A stretch of 64,000 bases of DNA from Halobacteriovorax sp. (GCA_002720865.1 PBIO01000030.1:186001-250000), one strand, 5' to 3'. Positions 8,873-18,614 are shown, counted from the first letter of the stretch. The notes: generated by a model not told the origin, from the sequence alone. Program-made: numbers and translations.

Positions 8873-10162
8873 ATGAAAAATCAGCTCATCCTTATATTTT
8901 TTCTCTTGGCAGTTGGCTGCTCAAAAAACTCTCCAGATCCAGGAGCGCAGGCACCAACAGGCCCAACTGAAACGAGAGAAACTCTCTCAAAAGAGACCGT
9001 AGAAAAGGCCAAAGCAAACTATCTGATTAAACTAGAGCTTTTTGAAAACTCAAAAACCGAAAAGCTTATCGATCAGCAAAACTCCTTCTTGGCCTTCGAG
9101 AAAGATGCCACTCACTATATAAACCTTCTTAAACTTTCAAATGCTTCACAAAATGACATCGACACTATCAAAGCGATCCTTTCACTTAAGCGCGAAAGAT
9201 TTGAAGACATTAAATCAAACCTCAAAAAACTAAATGACTCCCTCACAACACTCGAAGAAAGTCATAGAAAACTTAATAAGCTAAAGAAAGAAACAAGAGA
9301 TTTCCAACTCACAAGAATCACCGAACTAGGTCTTCGCGATCTTATCCTCGAAACAGTTAGCATCTACACCAACACATCCACCTTCCTAAAGCTAACTTTC
9401 GAATCAGAGCTCGAACAATCTCGAATCGAAACAATTGATCAAACCACTGCCCAAAACGGCCAGATTGAATCTCAGTTTCAACCTTATTTCGAATTCAAAA
9501 GCCTCCTTGAAAAATCAAATGAATCCCTTTCAAAAGTAGGATTCAGCTTCGCAAAAGAAGATCACACAAGAGAAGCGATCTCCAGCTCGGTCACTTTTTA
9601 CAAAGTACTTGAAGATCATACGGAATCAATTGAAACATTCAAAAAAGACGCATCCATTTATTTAAATAGCTCAGACATCCACGAGCTCAATATTTCCAAA
9701 AACAAAATAGAAACCACTCTCAAAAAGCTTAGCGACCTAAGAACCATGCAATCGGAACTATCAAACGATTTACAAAAAGTTAGGCTCTTAGGCTATGACC
9801 TACCAGCTAATATTGGAGAGCTAAAAGAAGACGAACTCAAATGGAAAACCAAAACAGTATTCCTCGCAGAAACTCTTCCAATGCAAGGCGAATGGCAAAT
9901 CGGCTATCATATCGCCGGCCAACGCTACAACGCCACCCCCGGCGACCTCATCACCCTTAACAACCACTGGTACAAACTAGTCGACAAAGAAACCTACCCA
10001 GCCTTCGACGACGCCTTCGGCACTGCCTTCACTCGAATTATATTATTTCAAAGTTCGTACCGTGAGAAAATGCCCGAAGGCATTTATAAAAGACTCACTA
10101 ATATAAATATTTTATTAGCAAAAACCTACGAGATCGTAACCGATTACATAGAGTCTCGCTAA
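8873..10162 (+). CDS. Coiled-coil lipoprotein of unknown function
   Basis: A 429-residue predicted lipoprotein: the signal peptide MKNQLILIFFLLAVGCSKNS ends in a lipobox (AVGC), so Cys16 should be lipidated. Most of the mature protein is charged and helical with long heptad-like stretches (about residues 40-320). The last 120 residues look more globular (MQGEWQIGYHIAGQRYNA, NNHWYKLVDKETYPAFDDAF). I do not recognise the family. Codons here end in C far more often than in the flanking genes, notably around 9890-10020. It is a single gene between divergent and convergent neighbours. Confidence 0.75.
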   Translation: MKNQLILIFFLLAVGCSKNSPDPGAQAPTGPTETRETLSKETVEKAKANYLIKLELFENSKTEKLIDQQNSFLAFEKDATHYINLLKLSNASQNDIDTIKAILSLKRERFEDIKSNLKKLNDSLTTLEESHRKLNKLKKETRDFQLTRITELGLRDLILETVSIYTNTSTFLKLTFESELEQSRIETIDQTTAQNGQIESQFQPYFEFKSLLEKSNESLSKVGFSFAKEDHTREAISSSVTFYKVLEDHTESIETFKKDASIYLNSSDIHELNISKNKIETTLKKLSDLRTMQSELSNDLQKVRLLGYDLPANIGELKEDELKWKTKTVFLAETLPMQGEWQIGYHIAGQRYNATPGDLITLNNHWYKLVDKETYPAFDDAFGTAFTRIILFQSSYREKMPEGIYKRLTNINILLAKTYEIVTDYIESR

Positions 10163-10167
10163 TACCT

Positions 10168-10545
10168 TTACTCACTCTTTAGAATTTCTTCTGTCTTTAG
10201 AACAGTTCCATCTCTTAATGTAATCTCTGCGATATCTTTTAAGTCTGCTAAGATTTTAAGTTTCATCATTTTTACAATTGTTTCAGGTCTTGTATTTGTA
10301 TTAAGAATAGATCTAATTTCGGGTCTAGCATTTCTTAGTCTAACCTCATTAGAGTTATTTATTCTTTCAAGTTTGAGAAGCTCAATTCCCCCGGCAATTC
10401 GTCCGCCGCCTCCAGTATCTATACCGGTAAGAACTCTAGATGCTCCACCACCACCGGTATCTATACCTACCCTAACCGAAGTTTCATCTTGGGCATAAAT
10501 TGAAATTGATAATAAACAAAAACTTAACAATATAGCTTTAAACAT
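10168..10545 (-). CDS. Small exported protein with Gly-rich repeat
   Basis: A 125-residue protein with a signal peptide (MFKAILLSFCLLSISIYAQ, cleavage near residue 19). The mature protein begins with two near copies of GIDTGGGG (about residues 28-35 and 41-48) and then a charged helical part ending in an ITLRDGTVLKTEEIL strand-like tail. The family is not recognised. Its start overlaps the stop of the upstream regulator by 8 bases, so it is almost certainly made together with that regulator. No Cys or catalytic signature is visible. Confidence 0.7.
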   Translation of the reverse strand: MFKAILLSFCLLSISIYAQDETSVRVGIDTGGGGASRVLTGIDTGGGGRIAGGIELLKLERINNSNEVRLRNARPEIRSILNTNTRPETIVKMMKLKILADLKDIAEITLRDGTVLKTEEILKSE

Positions 10546-11326
10546 TTTGACCTCTTTCTTGAACAGAAGGTTGAACTAGATAATCCATCGCTAATCCTAA
10601 AAATACATGATCAGATCCGAAATAATCTGGATTATTAAACACTTCATTAATTTCGGTTTGAGCTTTCTTTAATATTTTTAATAACTCTGGTATTGCTTTC
10701 TTTTTATCTAAGCTTTCTGTCCTTAAGGTTAAATAATTCTCACCATCTTCGATTCTTTCAGGTCGATAGCACTTTTCAACTGTCATCTGAAATAGTGTTT
10801 TTGAACTTTCCTGACTTAATTTATGATTAACCTTACTTTTAAAAGTGCCTTCTTTATCGGGTGATATAAGACCCAATTTCATCAAATGATCTAGCTTTCT
10901 TAACCCTCCATTACCAAATTCAGATCTAACAAATTCGGAACTTATTCCTTTTTTTGATAAGGCTAAAACTAAAATCAAAAAATAGTCGGGATTTGTAAGA
11001 TAGGTTTCGACACTAATATCAGTAAATTCAGTACCCAGGTTTTCCGAGTAAACTCTTTTGTAGGTGTCGGCGATGTCTGGGTAGTATTCTTCGATGAAGC
11101 CGAGGAGGTCGTTGGTTTCGCCGGTTCCGCGAAGGACCTTGAGGACTTGGTCGATGGTTGGGTTCTTTATGTCTTGGTTTTCGATTCTGTTGAGAGTCGA
11201 GCTGGACATGTTGAACTTTTTTGCGATTTGCTGAGAGCTAAGTGCTGGGTGCTCCCTCTTGTAGTGCTTGACCCGCCTTCGTAGCGCTTGGCATAGGTCT
11301 TCATTTTCTAGTGCGAATGTACTCAT
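10538..11326 (-). CDS. HTH transcriptional regulator, DUF4423/TIGR02147-like
   Basis: About 262 residues. The N-terminal 70 residues form a Cro/C1-type HTH (SSQQIAKKFNMSSSTLNRIEN). A winged-helix-like middle follows (GISSEFVRSEFGNGGLRKLDHLMKLGLI), then a C-terminal part resembling the DUF4423 domain of TIGR02147 regulators, with ENYLTLRTESLDKKKAIPEL in the usual place. I chose the ATG at 11326 because AGGGGA lies just before it; an ATG four codons upstream overlaps that ribosome site. The 5' part is about 50 % GC with one 60-base stretch at 60 %, while the 3' part is about 30 %, a sharp step inside one gene. It is coupled to the Gly-rich exported protein and may control it. Confidence 0.7.
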   Translation of the reverse strand: MSTFALENEDLCQALRRRVKHYKREHPALSSQQIAKKFNMSSSTLNRIENQDIKNPTIDQVLKVLRGTGETNDLLGFIEEYYPDIADTYKRVYSENLGTEFTDISVETYLTNPDYFLILVLALSKKGISSEFVRSEFGNGGLRKLDHLMKLGLISPDKEGTFKSKVNHKLSQESSKTLFQMTVEKCYRPERIEDGENYLTLRTESLDKKKAIPELLKILKKAQTEINEVFNNPDYFGSDHVFLGLAMDYLVQPSVQERGQNV

Positions 11327-11426
11327 GCATCCCCTCATGTGTAATGTTTCTTGTTTATCTTGAAGTAAGAAAAGTTCTATATGTAGAAATACATCTCTTC
11401 AAACTCTTTGAAATAATTACCATTTT

Positions 11427-11539
11427 GGCCCGTCATGGGACTTTCAGGCTGGGATGTAAGAATAAATATTAATTACTTACGGCATCCCATGATGGGATTC
11501 ATCCCGCCCCGGTGGGAGAACCTTGTCCCGACTGGGGAT
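11427..11539. promoter_or_regulatory. Cluster of GTCCC-N5-GGGAC-like inverted repeats upstream of the histidine kinase
   Basis: Three dyads with identical half-site spacing: 11427-11441 (GGCCCGTCATGGGAC, one arm mismatch), 11484-11498 (ATCCCATGATGGGAT, perfect 6-base arms) and 11525-11539 (GTCCCGACTGGGGAT). They lie 60-175 bases before the kinase start at 11601. The same dyad, with perfect 8-base arms, stands in front of the NtrC-type regulator at 27925-27943. An array of activator sites 60-170 bases upstream is usual for sigma-54 enhancers, but I could not find a convincing -24/-12 element with the correct GG-N10-GC spacing. Confidence 0.5.
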
Positions 11540-11600
11540 TTCGTCGACTTCTGACGGCCTGGTTTTTAGAAATGCTTCACAATTATTCACAGGGGATTTT

Positions 11601-12254
11601 ATGAACACAGAGACAAAGAACCAGGTACTTTCGCTTATTCACGACTTGAACTCGCCATTATGTGCTTTGAGAAGTTTGCTTCAGGAAAGTGAAAGAAACC
11701 AAGATTTAGAAATGAAGGCATATTATAGATTCAACGAGCTTTCTAAAAAGCTTCGTTCTCACTATCAAATTGAGGACTATGATTCGACTCATAGTTTATT
11801 AGATACAATCGAAAATGTTGTAGACCTGAAGGAGATGGAGCATCCGAAGGTGGTCTTTAGTATTCAATGTAGTCCTTTACTTAGAGATTTGGCTTTTGAG
11901 TTTTGTCAGACTGAGATGGAAAGAGTTGTCTCTAATGTTGTTAACAATGCAGTCGAGGCAGGTGCATCTCAGGTTTGCATAAAGGTAATTCATCAAAAAA
12001 ATAAACTGATGGTTAGAATTGTTGATAATGGAAACGGTTTTTTTGCCCACGATATCTCATCTGTGCATAGAAGACCTGGTCATTCAACAAAGCCAAATGG
12101 TTCTGGGATCGGACTGTCTTCTTGTAAAAGTTTTTTGGAAAGTGTTGGTGGGGATTTAAAAATTCTTTCTACTCCATATGTGGGAAGCAATATTATTCTT
12201 AGTTTTCCAATAGAAATCTTCGAATCATTGGATTTCGGGCCTCGCCTAGGATAG
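11601..12254 (+). CDS. Soluble sensor histidine kinase
   Basis: A short histidine kinase (217 residues) with only a dimerisation/H-box and an ATPase domain. The phospho-acceptor region is LSLIHDLNSPLCALRSLL near residue 14. The ATP-binding N box is NVVNNAVEAGA, G1 is VDNGNGF, and the G2 region is GSGIGLSSCKSFLESVGG. There is no membrane segment, PAS or GAF domain, so it is cytoplasmic and its signal must come from a partner protein. I chose ATG 11601, with AGGGGA five bases upstream; the open frame extends 26 codons further upstream but lacks a ribosome site there. No response regulator is adjacent; the lone NtrC-type regulator at 26.6-27.9 kb is a candidate partner. The alkB-like gene follows after 9 bases. 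Confidence 0.85.
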   Translation: MNTETKNQVLSLIHDLNSPLCALRSLLQESERNQDLEMKAYYRFNELSKKLRSHYQIEDYDSTHSLLDTIENVVDLKEMEHPKVVFSIQCSPLLRDLAFEFCQTEMERVVSNVVNNAVEAGASQVCIKVIHQKNKLMVRIVDNGNGFFAHDISSVHRRPGHSTKPNGSGIGLSSCKSFLESVGGDLKILSTPYVGSNIILSFPIEIFESLDFGPRLG

Positions 12255-12263
12255 TCTTTTCTT

Positions 12264-12866
12264 ATGGAGCTACCCGGTTTACTCGATCAGCACGAAGACA
12301 ATCTACTTCCCAAGGATGGGATTCTTGAATACATATATCCTTTTATTAGAACTGATTATTTAGAGGAGCTAATAAGCTCAGTTGATTGGAAGCAAGATCA
12401 TATTCAAATGTTTGGAAAAGTGACGGCCTTACCTAGGCTAACCGCTTGGTACGGCGATGAAGGGGCTTCATATACTTACTCGGGAATTGAGAATAAACCA
12501 CTAAGTTGGTTTCCCTTGCTACTTAAATTAAAAAAATCAGTTGAGCAGCAATGCGGACTTGAGTTCAATAGTGCGCTTTTAAATTATTATCGCGATGGAT
12601 CTGATCATATGGGTTGGCATAGTGATGATGAAAGAGAACTTGGCACGAAGCCGGTGATTGCCTCGCTTTCTTTTGGGGCACAAAGGCGGTTTCAGCTAAA
12701 GCACAAAACAGACAAAGGAATAGAAGTAATTACTCTTGAGCCTAAGTCTGGGTCTCTTATTGTGATGAAGGATGTAATGCAACAATACTGGAATCATAAA
12801 ATTTCTAAAACTTCTAAACCTATAGGGCCACGAGTTAATATTACCTTCAGAAGAATTTCCCTATAA
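12264..12866 (+). CDS. alkB: AlkB-like 2-oxoglutarate/Fe(II) dioxygenase
   Basis: A 200-residue AlkB-family protein that oxidatively removes methyl groups from 1-methyladenine and 3-methylcytosine in nucleic acids. It shows NYYRDGSDHMGWHSDDE with the iron-binding His-x-Asp, SLSFGAQRRFQLKHK, a distal iron His in QYWNHKISK, and the 2-oxoglutarate-binding Arg in GPRVNITFR. It is closer to the short ALKBH2/3-like type than to E. coli AlkB. The ATG is 9 bases after the histidine kinase stop, so the two are probably one transcription unit, which hints that the kinase responds to or affects DNA damage. Confidence 0.88.
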   Translation: MELPGLLDQHEDNLLPKDGILEYIYPFIRTDYLEELISSVDWKQDHIQMFGKVTALPRLTAWYGDEGASYTYSGIENKPLSWFPLLLKLKKSVEQQCGLEFNSALLNYYRDGSDHMGWHSDDERELGTKPVIASLSFGAQRRFQLKHKTDKGIEVITLEPKSGSLIVMKDVMQQYWNHKISKTSKPIGPRVNITFRRISL

Positions 12867-12928
12867 TTTCAATGGCCTTCATCTTCTCTACGAATACTGT
12901 TTAATAGCGGTGTACAAATAGTTCCTCT

Positions 12929-12956
12929 TTGAATTTCAAGTAATTAGGCATATAAT
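12929..12956 (+). promoter_or_regulatory. Sigma-70-type promoter for metF-metH
   Basis: TTGAAT at 12929-12934 and a perfect TATAAT at 12951-12956, separated by 16 bases. Transcription would begin near 12963, giving a leader of about 63 bases before the metF start at 13026. The leader shows no SAM-I or cobalamin box that I can recognise. Confidence 0.6.
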
Positions 12957-13025
12957 CTAGTGTATTATTTATTTAGTCCTGCCCTGTGCAAATTTAATAA
13001 CCGTATGGGGAAGACGAGGTTTTTT

Positions 13026-13979
13026 ATGAAAGTTACAGAACATCTAGAGAATGCCAAAATCACACCATTTAGTTTTGAAATTGTTCCACCTCCAAGAGGA
13101 AGAACAGTTAAGGATATCGTCGATATCGTTAAAGCGATTCAACCTTTAAATCCACCATGGATTGATGTTACCGCTCACTCGGCTGGTGCTTATTATAATG
13201 AAAAAAATGATGGGTCCGTTGAAAGAAGAATTTACAAAAAACGTCCAGGTACAGTTGGTATCTGCGGAATTATTCAAAATAGATTTAAAATCGACACCGT
13301 AACTCATTTACTTTGCCAAGGTTTCACTAAAGAAGAAACTGAAGATGCATTGATTGAACTTAATTATTTAGGAATTGAAAATGTTCTCGCCTTAAGAGGA
13401 GATGGACTTAACTACAATAAAAAAGTTTCTAAAGAGCGATCACAAAATAGATATGCTATCGACCTCGTTAAGCAAATTGCTGAACTAAAGGAAGGAAAAT
13501 TTGTCGATGATATTGCAAATTCTCAACCTTTAGACTTTTGCGTCGGTGTTGCAGGATACCCTGAAAAACATTTTGAAGCTCCCAATTTAGCTTATGATCT
13601 TAAGTGGCTTAAAGCTAAAGTCGAAGCTGGTGCTGAGTACGTTACAACTCAAATGTTTTATAATAACCAACACTATTATGATTTCGTTGAGAAATGCCGT
13701 GCGGAAGGAATCAATGTTCCTATTATCCCAGGTTTAAAGATTTTAAAATCAGTTAAGCAACTTCAATCATTACCAAGAAATTTTTATATTAACTTCCCTG
13801 ATGACTTTGTCGAAGAAGTTATGGCAAATCCAGATCATGTTGTTGAGCTCGGTAAAAAATGGGCCATGCAACAAGTGGAAGGTTTATTAAATTTTGGAGT
13901 TCCTGACGTTCATTTTTATATTATGAACGATACAAGCTCCGTAGTTGAAGTCGTTAGTCACTTTCAAAAACAACAGTAG
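13026..13979 (+). CDS. metF: Methylenetetrahydrofolate reductase
   Basis: Reduces 5,10-methylene-THF to 5-methyl-THF, the methyl donor for MetH. The protein begins MKVTEHLENAKITPFSFEIVPPPRG, with the catalytic Glu in FSFEIVPP. It has ENVLALRGDG (folate/FAD region), CVGVAGYPEKHFEAPN, and AGAEYVTTQMFYNNQHYYDF with FVEKCRAEGINVPIIPGL, all typical of the MetF TIM barrel. I chose the ATG at 13026 with GAGG six bases upstream, not the longer open frame from 12960, whose first codons overlap the promoter start site. It ends 8 bases before metH, so the two are one operon. Confidence 0.94.
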   Translation: MKVTEHLENAKITPFSFEIVPPPRGRTVKDIVDIVKAIQPLNPPWIDVTAHSAGAYYNEKNDGSVERRIYKKRPGTVGICGIIQNRFKIDTVTHLLCQGFTKEETEDALIELNYLGIENVLALRGDGLNYNKKVSKERSQNRYAIDLVKQIAELKEGKFVDDIANSQPLDFCVGVAGYPEKHFEAPNLAYDLKWLKAKVEAGAEYVTTQMFYNNQHYYDFVEKCRAEGINVPIIPGLKILKSVKQLQSLPRNFYINFPDDFVEEVMANPDHVVELGKKWAMQQVEGLLNFGVPDVHFYIMNDTSSVVEVVSHFQKQQ

Positions 13980-13987
13980 AGTAAATT

Positions 13988-16900
13988 ATGAGCAAACCTA
14001 AAAGCGAAGCCTATAATAGGCTTCAAAAGCTTCTTTCTGAAAGAATCGTTTTTCTTGATGGCGCCATGGGTACCATGATTCAACAAGAGCATCTTGAGGA
14101 GAAAGATTTTAGAGGCGAGCACTTTAAGGATAGTAAGATCGACCTAAAGGGAAACAACGATCTACTTTCAATTACAAGACCAGATATTATTGAGGAAATT
14201 CATTATAAGTACTTTAAAGCTGGTGCTGATATTGTTGAAACAAACTCATTTAGTGGAACTCGTATTGCTCAGGCCGATTATGGTTTAGAGCATGCTGTGG
14301 ACGATATTAATCTTGAGTCGGCTAAAGTTGCAAGAAAGGCTGCCGACCGAGTTGCCAAAGAAGAAGGAAGATATTGTTTTGTCGCCGGAGCTTTAGGACC
14401 TACAAACCGAACGGCATCAATGTCTCCAGACGTAAACAGCCCCTCTTTTAGAGCGGTAACTTTTGATGAGCTAAAAGAAAATTATTACCAACAAGGAAAG
14501 TCATTGCTCGAAGGTGGATGTGACATCCTTCTTCCAGAGACGACATTTGATACTCTTAATTTAAAAGCTGCTATTTATGCAATAAAAGAACTTCAAGCTG
14601 AATGGCATGAAGAATTTCCAGTAATGATTTCAATTACCATTACTGACAACTCAGGAAGAACTCTTTCCGGCCAGACCGTTGAGGCATGCTGGAACTCTGT
14701 TAGGCACGCCAATCCAGTTAGTATCGGAATTAACTGCGCTCTAGGTGCTGCAGAGATGAGACCTTTTTTAGCAGAACTTTCAAATGTGGCCGATATTCCA
14801 GTTTCTTGTTATCCAAATGCTGGTCTTCCTAACCCACTTGCTCCAACTGGGTACGACGAAACTCCAGATATAACGGGAAACAACTTATTAGAGTTTGCTG
14901 AAAGTGGTTATGTAAACCTGGTTGGTGGATGCTGTGGAACAACTCCTGATCATATTGCAGCGGTAGTAAATACTTTAAAAGATGTCCCCCCAAGAGTTAT
15001 TCCAACACATACTCCTAGCACTCGACTGTCGGGACTTGAGCCTCTTAATATTTACGATGAGCGCTCTACCCCATTTTTAATGGTTGGAGAAAGAACTAAT
15101 GTTACTGGTTCCCCGAAATTTTCTAGACTCATAAAGGAAGATAATTTTGATGAGGCCCTAGAGGTTGCTCGTCAACAAGTGGCAAATGGCGCGAACATAA
15201 TTGACATCAATTTTGATGAAGGACTTATTGACTCTGTCGCTTGTATGACAAAGTTTTTAAACCTCGTCGCCAGTGAACCTGATATCTCTAGAGTACCCAT
15301 TATGATTGATTCATCTAAATGGGAAGTTCTAGAAGCCGGACTTAAATGTGTTCAAGGTAAAGGTATCGTTAATTCAATTTCCCTCAAAGAAGGTGAAGAG
15401 CAATTTAAAAAACATGCCACCATCATAAAAAGTTATGGCGCTGCTGCTGTTGTAATGGCCTTTGACGAAAAAGGACAGGCTGCCAACAAAGAAGACAAGG
15501 TTCGGATTTGTAAAAGAGCATACGATATTCTTGTTAACGAAGTTAACTTTGAGCCTAGAGATATTATTTTTGATCCAAATATTTTAACCGTAGCAACGGG
15601 TATTGAAGAACATAATTCATACGCGGTGGATTTTATTGAGGCGGTACGAGAAATTAAAAAGATTTGCCCCGGTGCTCTAACTAGTGGTGGCATCTCTAAT
15701 ATTAGCTTTAGTTTCAGAGGAAATAATGTCGTAAGAGAGGCCATGCACTCTTGCTTTCTCTATCACGCAATTAAAGCTGGTCTAGATATGGGTATTGTAA
15801 ATGCCGGTATGCTTGAAATCTACGAAGACATTCAGCCTGAATTAAAAGAAAAAGTTGAAGCCGTATTATTAAATAAGTCCCCTGATGCCACGGAAGAGCT
15901 TCTGGATTTTGCTGAAGGGTTTAAGGGGCAATCAAAGAAGAAAGATAGAAAGAATGACGAATGGAGATCTGGAACCTTACAGGATCGTATTACCCATGGG
16001 CTTGTACAAGGAATTACGGACTATATTGAGCAAGATACAGAAGAGGCTCGTCAGGCCCTAGATAAGCCTCTCGATATTATTGAAGGTCCTCTGATGGAGG
16101 GTATGAAAGTAGTTGGTAAGCTGTTTGGAGAAGGAAAAATGTTTCTCCCTCAGGTGGTAAAGTCCGCCAGAGTTATGAAAAAGGCCGTTGCTTATCTTGA
16201 ACCTTTTATGGAAGAGGAAAAGAAAAAGAACCCTTCTCAAAAGCAGGGAGTCTTTCTCATCGCTACCGTTAAAGGCGATGTTCACGATATTGGTAAAAAT
16301 ATTGTCGCTGTTGTTCTTGCCTGTAATGGCTACGAAGTTCACGACATGGGCGTTATGGTTAGCTGTGATCAAATCCTAAAGAAGGCTAAAGAAGTGAATG
16401 CCGACATTATTGGTCTTTCCGGACTAATCACTCCCTCTTTAGATGAAATGATTTTTAATGCCAAAGAAATGCAAAGAGAAGGATTTAAAACTCCTCTTCT
16501 CGTCGGTGGAGCTACCACTTCTAAAGCTCACACTGCCATTAAAATTGCAGAGCATTACCAAGAACCTATCGTTCATGTTGGCGATGCCAGTTTAGTCGTT
16601 GAAGTTTGTCAGCACTTATTAAATCCAGACAAAAAAGAAAAATATGTCCAAGAGCTAAAAGAAAAGCAAGCCGCCACTAAGGCTCGCTTCGACTCTGGAG
16701 AAAAGAGAGAGCTTATTTCCTATAAAGAAGCTAAATCAAAAAAATCTAAGATTGACTGGTCAAAAGCAGAAGTCTTTAAGCCAGAAAAACTTGGTCTTCA
16801 AATTTTTGAAACTGTTAGTATGGATGAAATCGTTCCCTATATCGACTGGTCTCCATTCTTTTGGACTTGGGAATTAAAAGGAAGTTATCCGCAAATATTA

Positions 16901-17668
16901 AAAAATGAAAAATACGGTGAAGCGGCCACGAAGCTTTTTTCAGAAGCAAGTGAGATGCTAAATAAGATCGTTTCAGAAAAGCTATTTAATCCAAGGGCCG
17001 TACTTGGTCTTTGGCCTGCCAATAGTAATGGTGACGATGTAGAAATCTATAGCGATGAGAATCGCAACGACACCTTACAAACTTTTCACTTTTTAAGACA
17101 ACAAGGTGGTTCTTTCCAGTCACTATCTGACTTTGTAGCGCCTAAAGAAAGTGGGCATAAGGACTACTGTGGAGGCTTTGTTGTCACCGCTGGGTCAGAA
17201 GTAGAGGCCGTCGCCCAAAAATACAAAGATGACGGTGATGATTATAATTCTATTTTAGTTAAGGCCCTAGGGGACCGTATAGCTGAGGCACTTGCTGAAC
17301 TTATGCATAAAAAAATAAGAGATCAGTGGGGCTTTGGCTTAAACGAAAATTTGAGTAACGAAGAGCTAATTAAAGAAAAGTATAGAGGAGTTAGACCTGC
17401 TCCAGGTTATCCAGCTTGTCCCGATCACACAGAAAAGGGACTTCTTTGGAGACTCCTTGATGCGGAAAAGAATTCTGGAGTAAAACTTACAGAAAGCTTT
17501 GCCATGCATCCTGCAAGTTCGGTTTCGGGTTTTTATATTAGTTATCAAGGTTCAAAATACTTTAATCTCGGTAAGATAGGGAAAGATCAAGTCGAAGACT
17601 ATGCAAAAAGAAAAAATATGAGTGTCGAGCAAATTGAAAAATGGTTAGCCCCCAATATTGGTTATTAG
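13988..17668 (+). CDS. metH: Cobalamin-dependent methionine synthase
   Basis: Full-length MetH (1226 residues; E. coli 1227). The domains run in order: homocysteine/zinc barrel (about 10-330; zinc Cys in GINCALG and [10 protein letters not shown]), pterin barrel (about 355-610; [14 protein letters not shown]), B12 cap and Rossmann domains (about 650-890; [20 protein letters not shown] with the axial His, [25 protein letters not shown]), and the AdoMet reactivation domain ([19 protein letters not shown] near 1130). It methylates homocysteine using methyl-THF from the adjacent metF. Its dependence on B12 explains the btu genes and cobalamin riboswitch 4-9 kb downstream. Confidence 0.98.
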   Translation: MSKPKSEAYNRLQKLLSERIVFLDGAMGTMIQQEHLEEKDFRGEHFKDSKIDLKGNNDLLSITRPDIIEEIHYKYFKAGADIVETNSFSGTRIAQADYGLEHAVDDINLESAKVARKAADRVAKEEGRYCFVAGALGPTNRTASMSPDVNSPSFRAVTFDELKENYYQQGKSLLEGGCDILLPETTFDTLNLKAAIYAIKELQAEWHEEFPVMISITITDNSGRTLSGQTVEACWNSVRHANPVSIGINCALGAAEMRPFLAELSNVADIPVSCYPNAGLPNPLAPTGYDETPDITGNNLLEFAESGYVNLVGGCCGTTPDHIAAVVNTLKDVPPRVIPTHTPSTRLSGLEPLNIYDERSTPFLMVGERTNVTGSPKFSRLIKEDNFDEALEVARQQVANGANIIDINFDEGLIDSVACMTKFLNLVASEPDISRVPIMIDSSKWEVLEAGLKCVQGKGIVNSISLKEGEEQFKKHATIIKSYGAAAVVMAFDEKGQAANKEDKVRICKRAYDILVNEVNFEPRDIIFDPNILTVATGIEEHNSYAVDFIEAVREIKKICPGALTSGGISNISFSFRGNNVVREAMHSCFLYHAIKAGLDMGIVNAGMLEIYEDIQPELKEKVEAVLLNKSPDATEELLDFAEGFKGQSKKKDRKNDEWRSGTLQDRITHGLVQGITDYIEQDTEEARQALDKPLDIIEGPLMEGMKVVGKLFGEGKMFLPQVVKSARVMKKAVAYLEPFMEEEKKKNPSQKQGVFLIATVKGDVHDIGKNIVAVVLACNGYEVHDMGVMVSCDQILKKAKEVNADIIGLSGLITPSLDEMIFNAKEMQREGFKTPLLVGGATTSKAHTAIKIAEHYQEPIVHVGDASLVVEVCQHLLNPDKKEKYVQELKEKQAATKARFDSGEKRELISYKEAKSKKSKIDWSKAEVFKPEKLGLQIFETVSMDEIVPYIDWSPFFWTWELKGSYPQILKNEKYGEAATKLFSEASEMLNKIVSEKLFNPRAVLGLWPANSNGDDVEIYSDENRNDTLQTFHFLRQQGGSFQSLSDFVAPKESGHKDYCGGFVVTAGSEVEAVAQKYKDDGDDYNSILVKALGDRIAEALAELMHKKIRDQWGFGLNENLSNEELIKEKYRGVRPAPGYPACPDHTEKGLLWRLLDAEKNSGVKLTESFAMHPASSVSGFYISYQGSKYFNLGKIGKDQVEDYAKRKNMSVEQIEKWLAPNIGY

Positions 17669-17678
17669 GGGCCAATAC

Positions 17679-18179
17679 TTAAGCTACCGACAAATTTGAA
17701 TTAATTAGGTTTGAATAGGAGTCAATTCCCCAGAAAACTACTCTCTGTTCAGAGAGAATTTCCTCTTCTGGCCTAAGCAGTCGATCTTTTCTAATAGACT
17801 TGATGAAGCTATCCATATTTATCATCATGCTTCTTAAAATTTTAAACTCTAAATCAGTTAGCCAGATTTTTTGCATTTTCAATGTTAGCTCTGGTTTATT
17901 TTCTTCCGAGAAGTGATTGTCGACAAAAGATTCGAAAAGTTCATTGATTTCATGTTTAACTAATTTATTTTGATTGTAGACCCGTAGATTTTCCTTTTCT
18001 AAATTAAGAGAATAAAAACCTTTGCTATAAGATATTAGTCCGTAATCCTTTAAGTTCGACAGAATTGTCCTTACAAACATTTCCGAAAGTGCTGTGTCAG
18101 CGGCAATTCTCTTCACAGTGGTTCTATCTTTGTCTATCGACTCCAAAACCATTCTTTCAACTGCTAATAAACCTCTCAT
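17679..18179 (-). CDS. Winged-helix protein resembling the C-terminal part of DUF4423 regulators
   Basis: A 166-residue protein with a winged-helix-like N-terminus (VKRIAADTALSEMFVRTILS, then NLKDYGLISYSKGFYSLNL) and a helical C-terminus (KMQKIWLTDLEFKILRSMMI) in the place where TIGR02147 proteins carry DUF4423. The start overlaps the stop of the HTH gene upstream by 4 bases (ATGA). Together the pair has about the length and the domain order of the fused regulator at 10538-11326, so I read it as a two-piece version of that regulator. No experimental function is known to me for such a pair. Confidence 0.6.
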   Translation of the reverse strand: MRGLLAVERMVLESIDKDRTTVKRIAADTALSEMFVRTILSNLKDYGLISYSKGFYSLNLEKENLRVYNQNKLVKHEINELFESFVDNHFSEENKPELTLKMQKIWLTDLEFKILRSMMINMDSFIKSIRKDRLLRPEEEILSEQRVVFWGIDSYSNLINSNLSVA

Positions 18180-18469
18180 AATTCCTCCATTTTTAATTTT
18201 TCTATAGTTATCCTTCTTCTTATTTTTCTTTCTATCTGCTCAATTGTTTCTAGATCTAGATACTTATAACAATCAAAGAATAGACTTATACTTAAACCCT
18301 CATCCCCGAGTACGGAAAGGATCGTTTCAAGTTCATCGATCCTCATCAGACTTCCATTTCTTATCCTGAATAACCTCGTCTGCTCTATGCCCGTAATTTC
18401 GACCAGGTCTTTATAAGTGGGTCCCTTTAATTTTTTATCTAATTGCTCAAGTACTCTTTTTTGTAACAA
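18176..18469 (-). CDS. Small Cro/C1-type HTH protein
   Basis: A 97-residue protein with an HTH at about 19-45 (YKDLVEITGIEQTRLFRIRN, then GSLMRIDELETILSVLG) and a basic C-terminal helix (ERKIRRRITIEKLKMEEL). The start is TTG at 18469, supported by a perfect AGGAGG five bases upstream. It is the first gene of a two-gene operon with the winged-helix protein and is likely a DNA-binding subunit. It is convergent with metH and divergent from the EEP hydrolase gene. Confidence 0.7.
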   Translation of the reverse strand: MLQKRVLEQLDKKLKGPTYKDLVEITGIEQTRLFRIRNGSLMRIDELETILSVLGDEGLSISLFFDCYKYLDLETIEQIERKIRRRITIEKLKMEEL

Positions 18470-18614
18470 ACTAACCTCCTTTTAAAGATTTTCAATATTG
18501 AAAGAGCAATTGATTCGCCAAGATAAACCACTGTAATCACGAGAACATAGGCCTTATTTCAACATAAATTAAGACTTTGTGGTCTGCCTAAGACCGCCTA
18601 TACTAACAGGTGAA

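Noticed and set aside
12963-13025. SAM-II-like sequence (ATTTAATAACCGTAT) in the metF leader
   Set aside because: The similarity covers only part of the SAM-II loop. The downstream half of the pseudoknot is missing, so I do not call a riboswitch.
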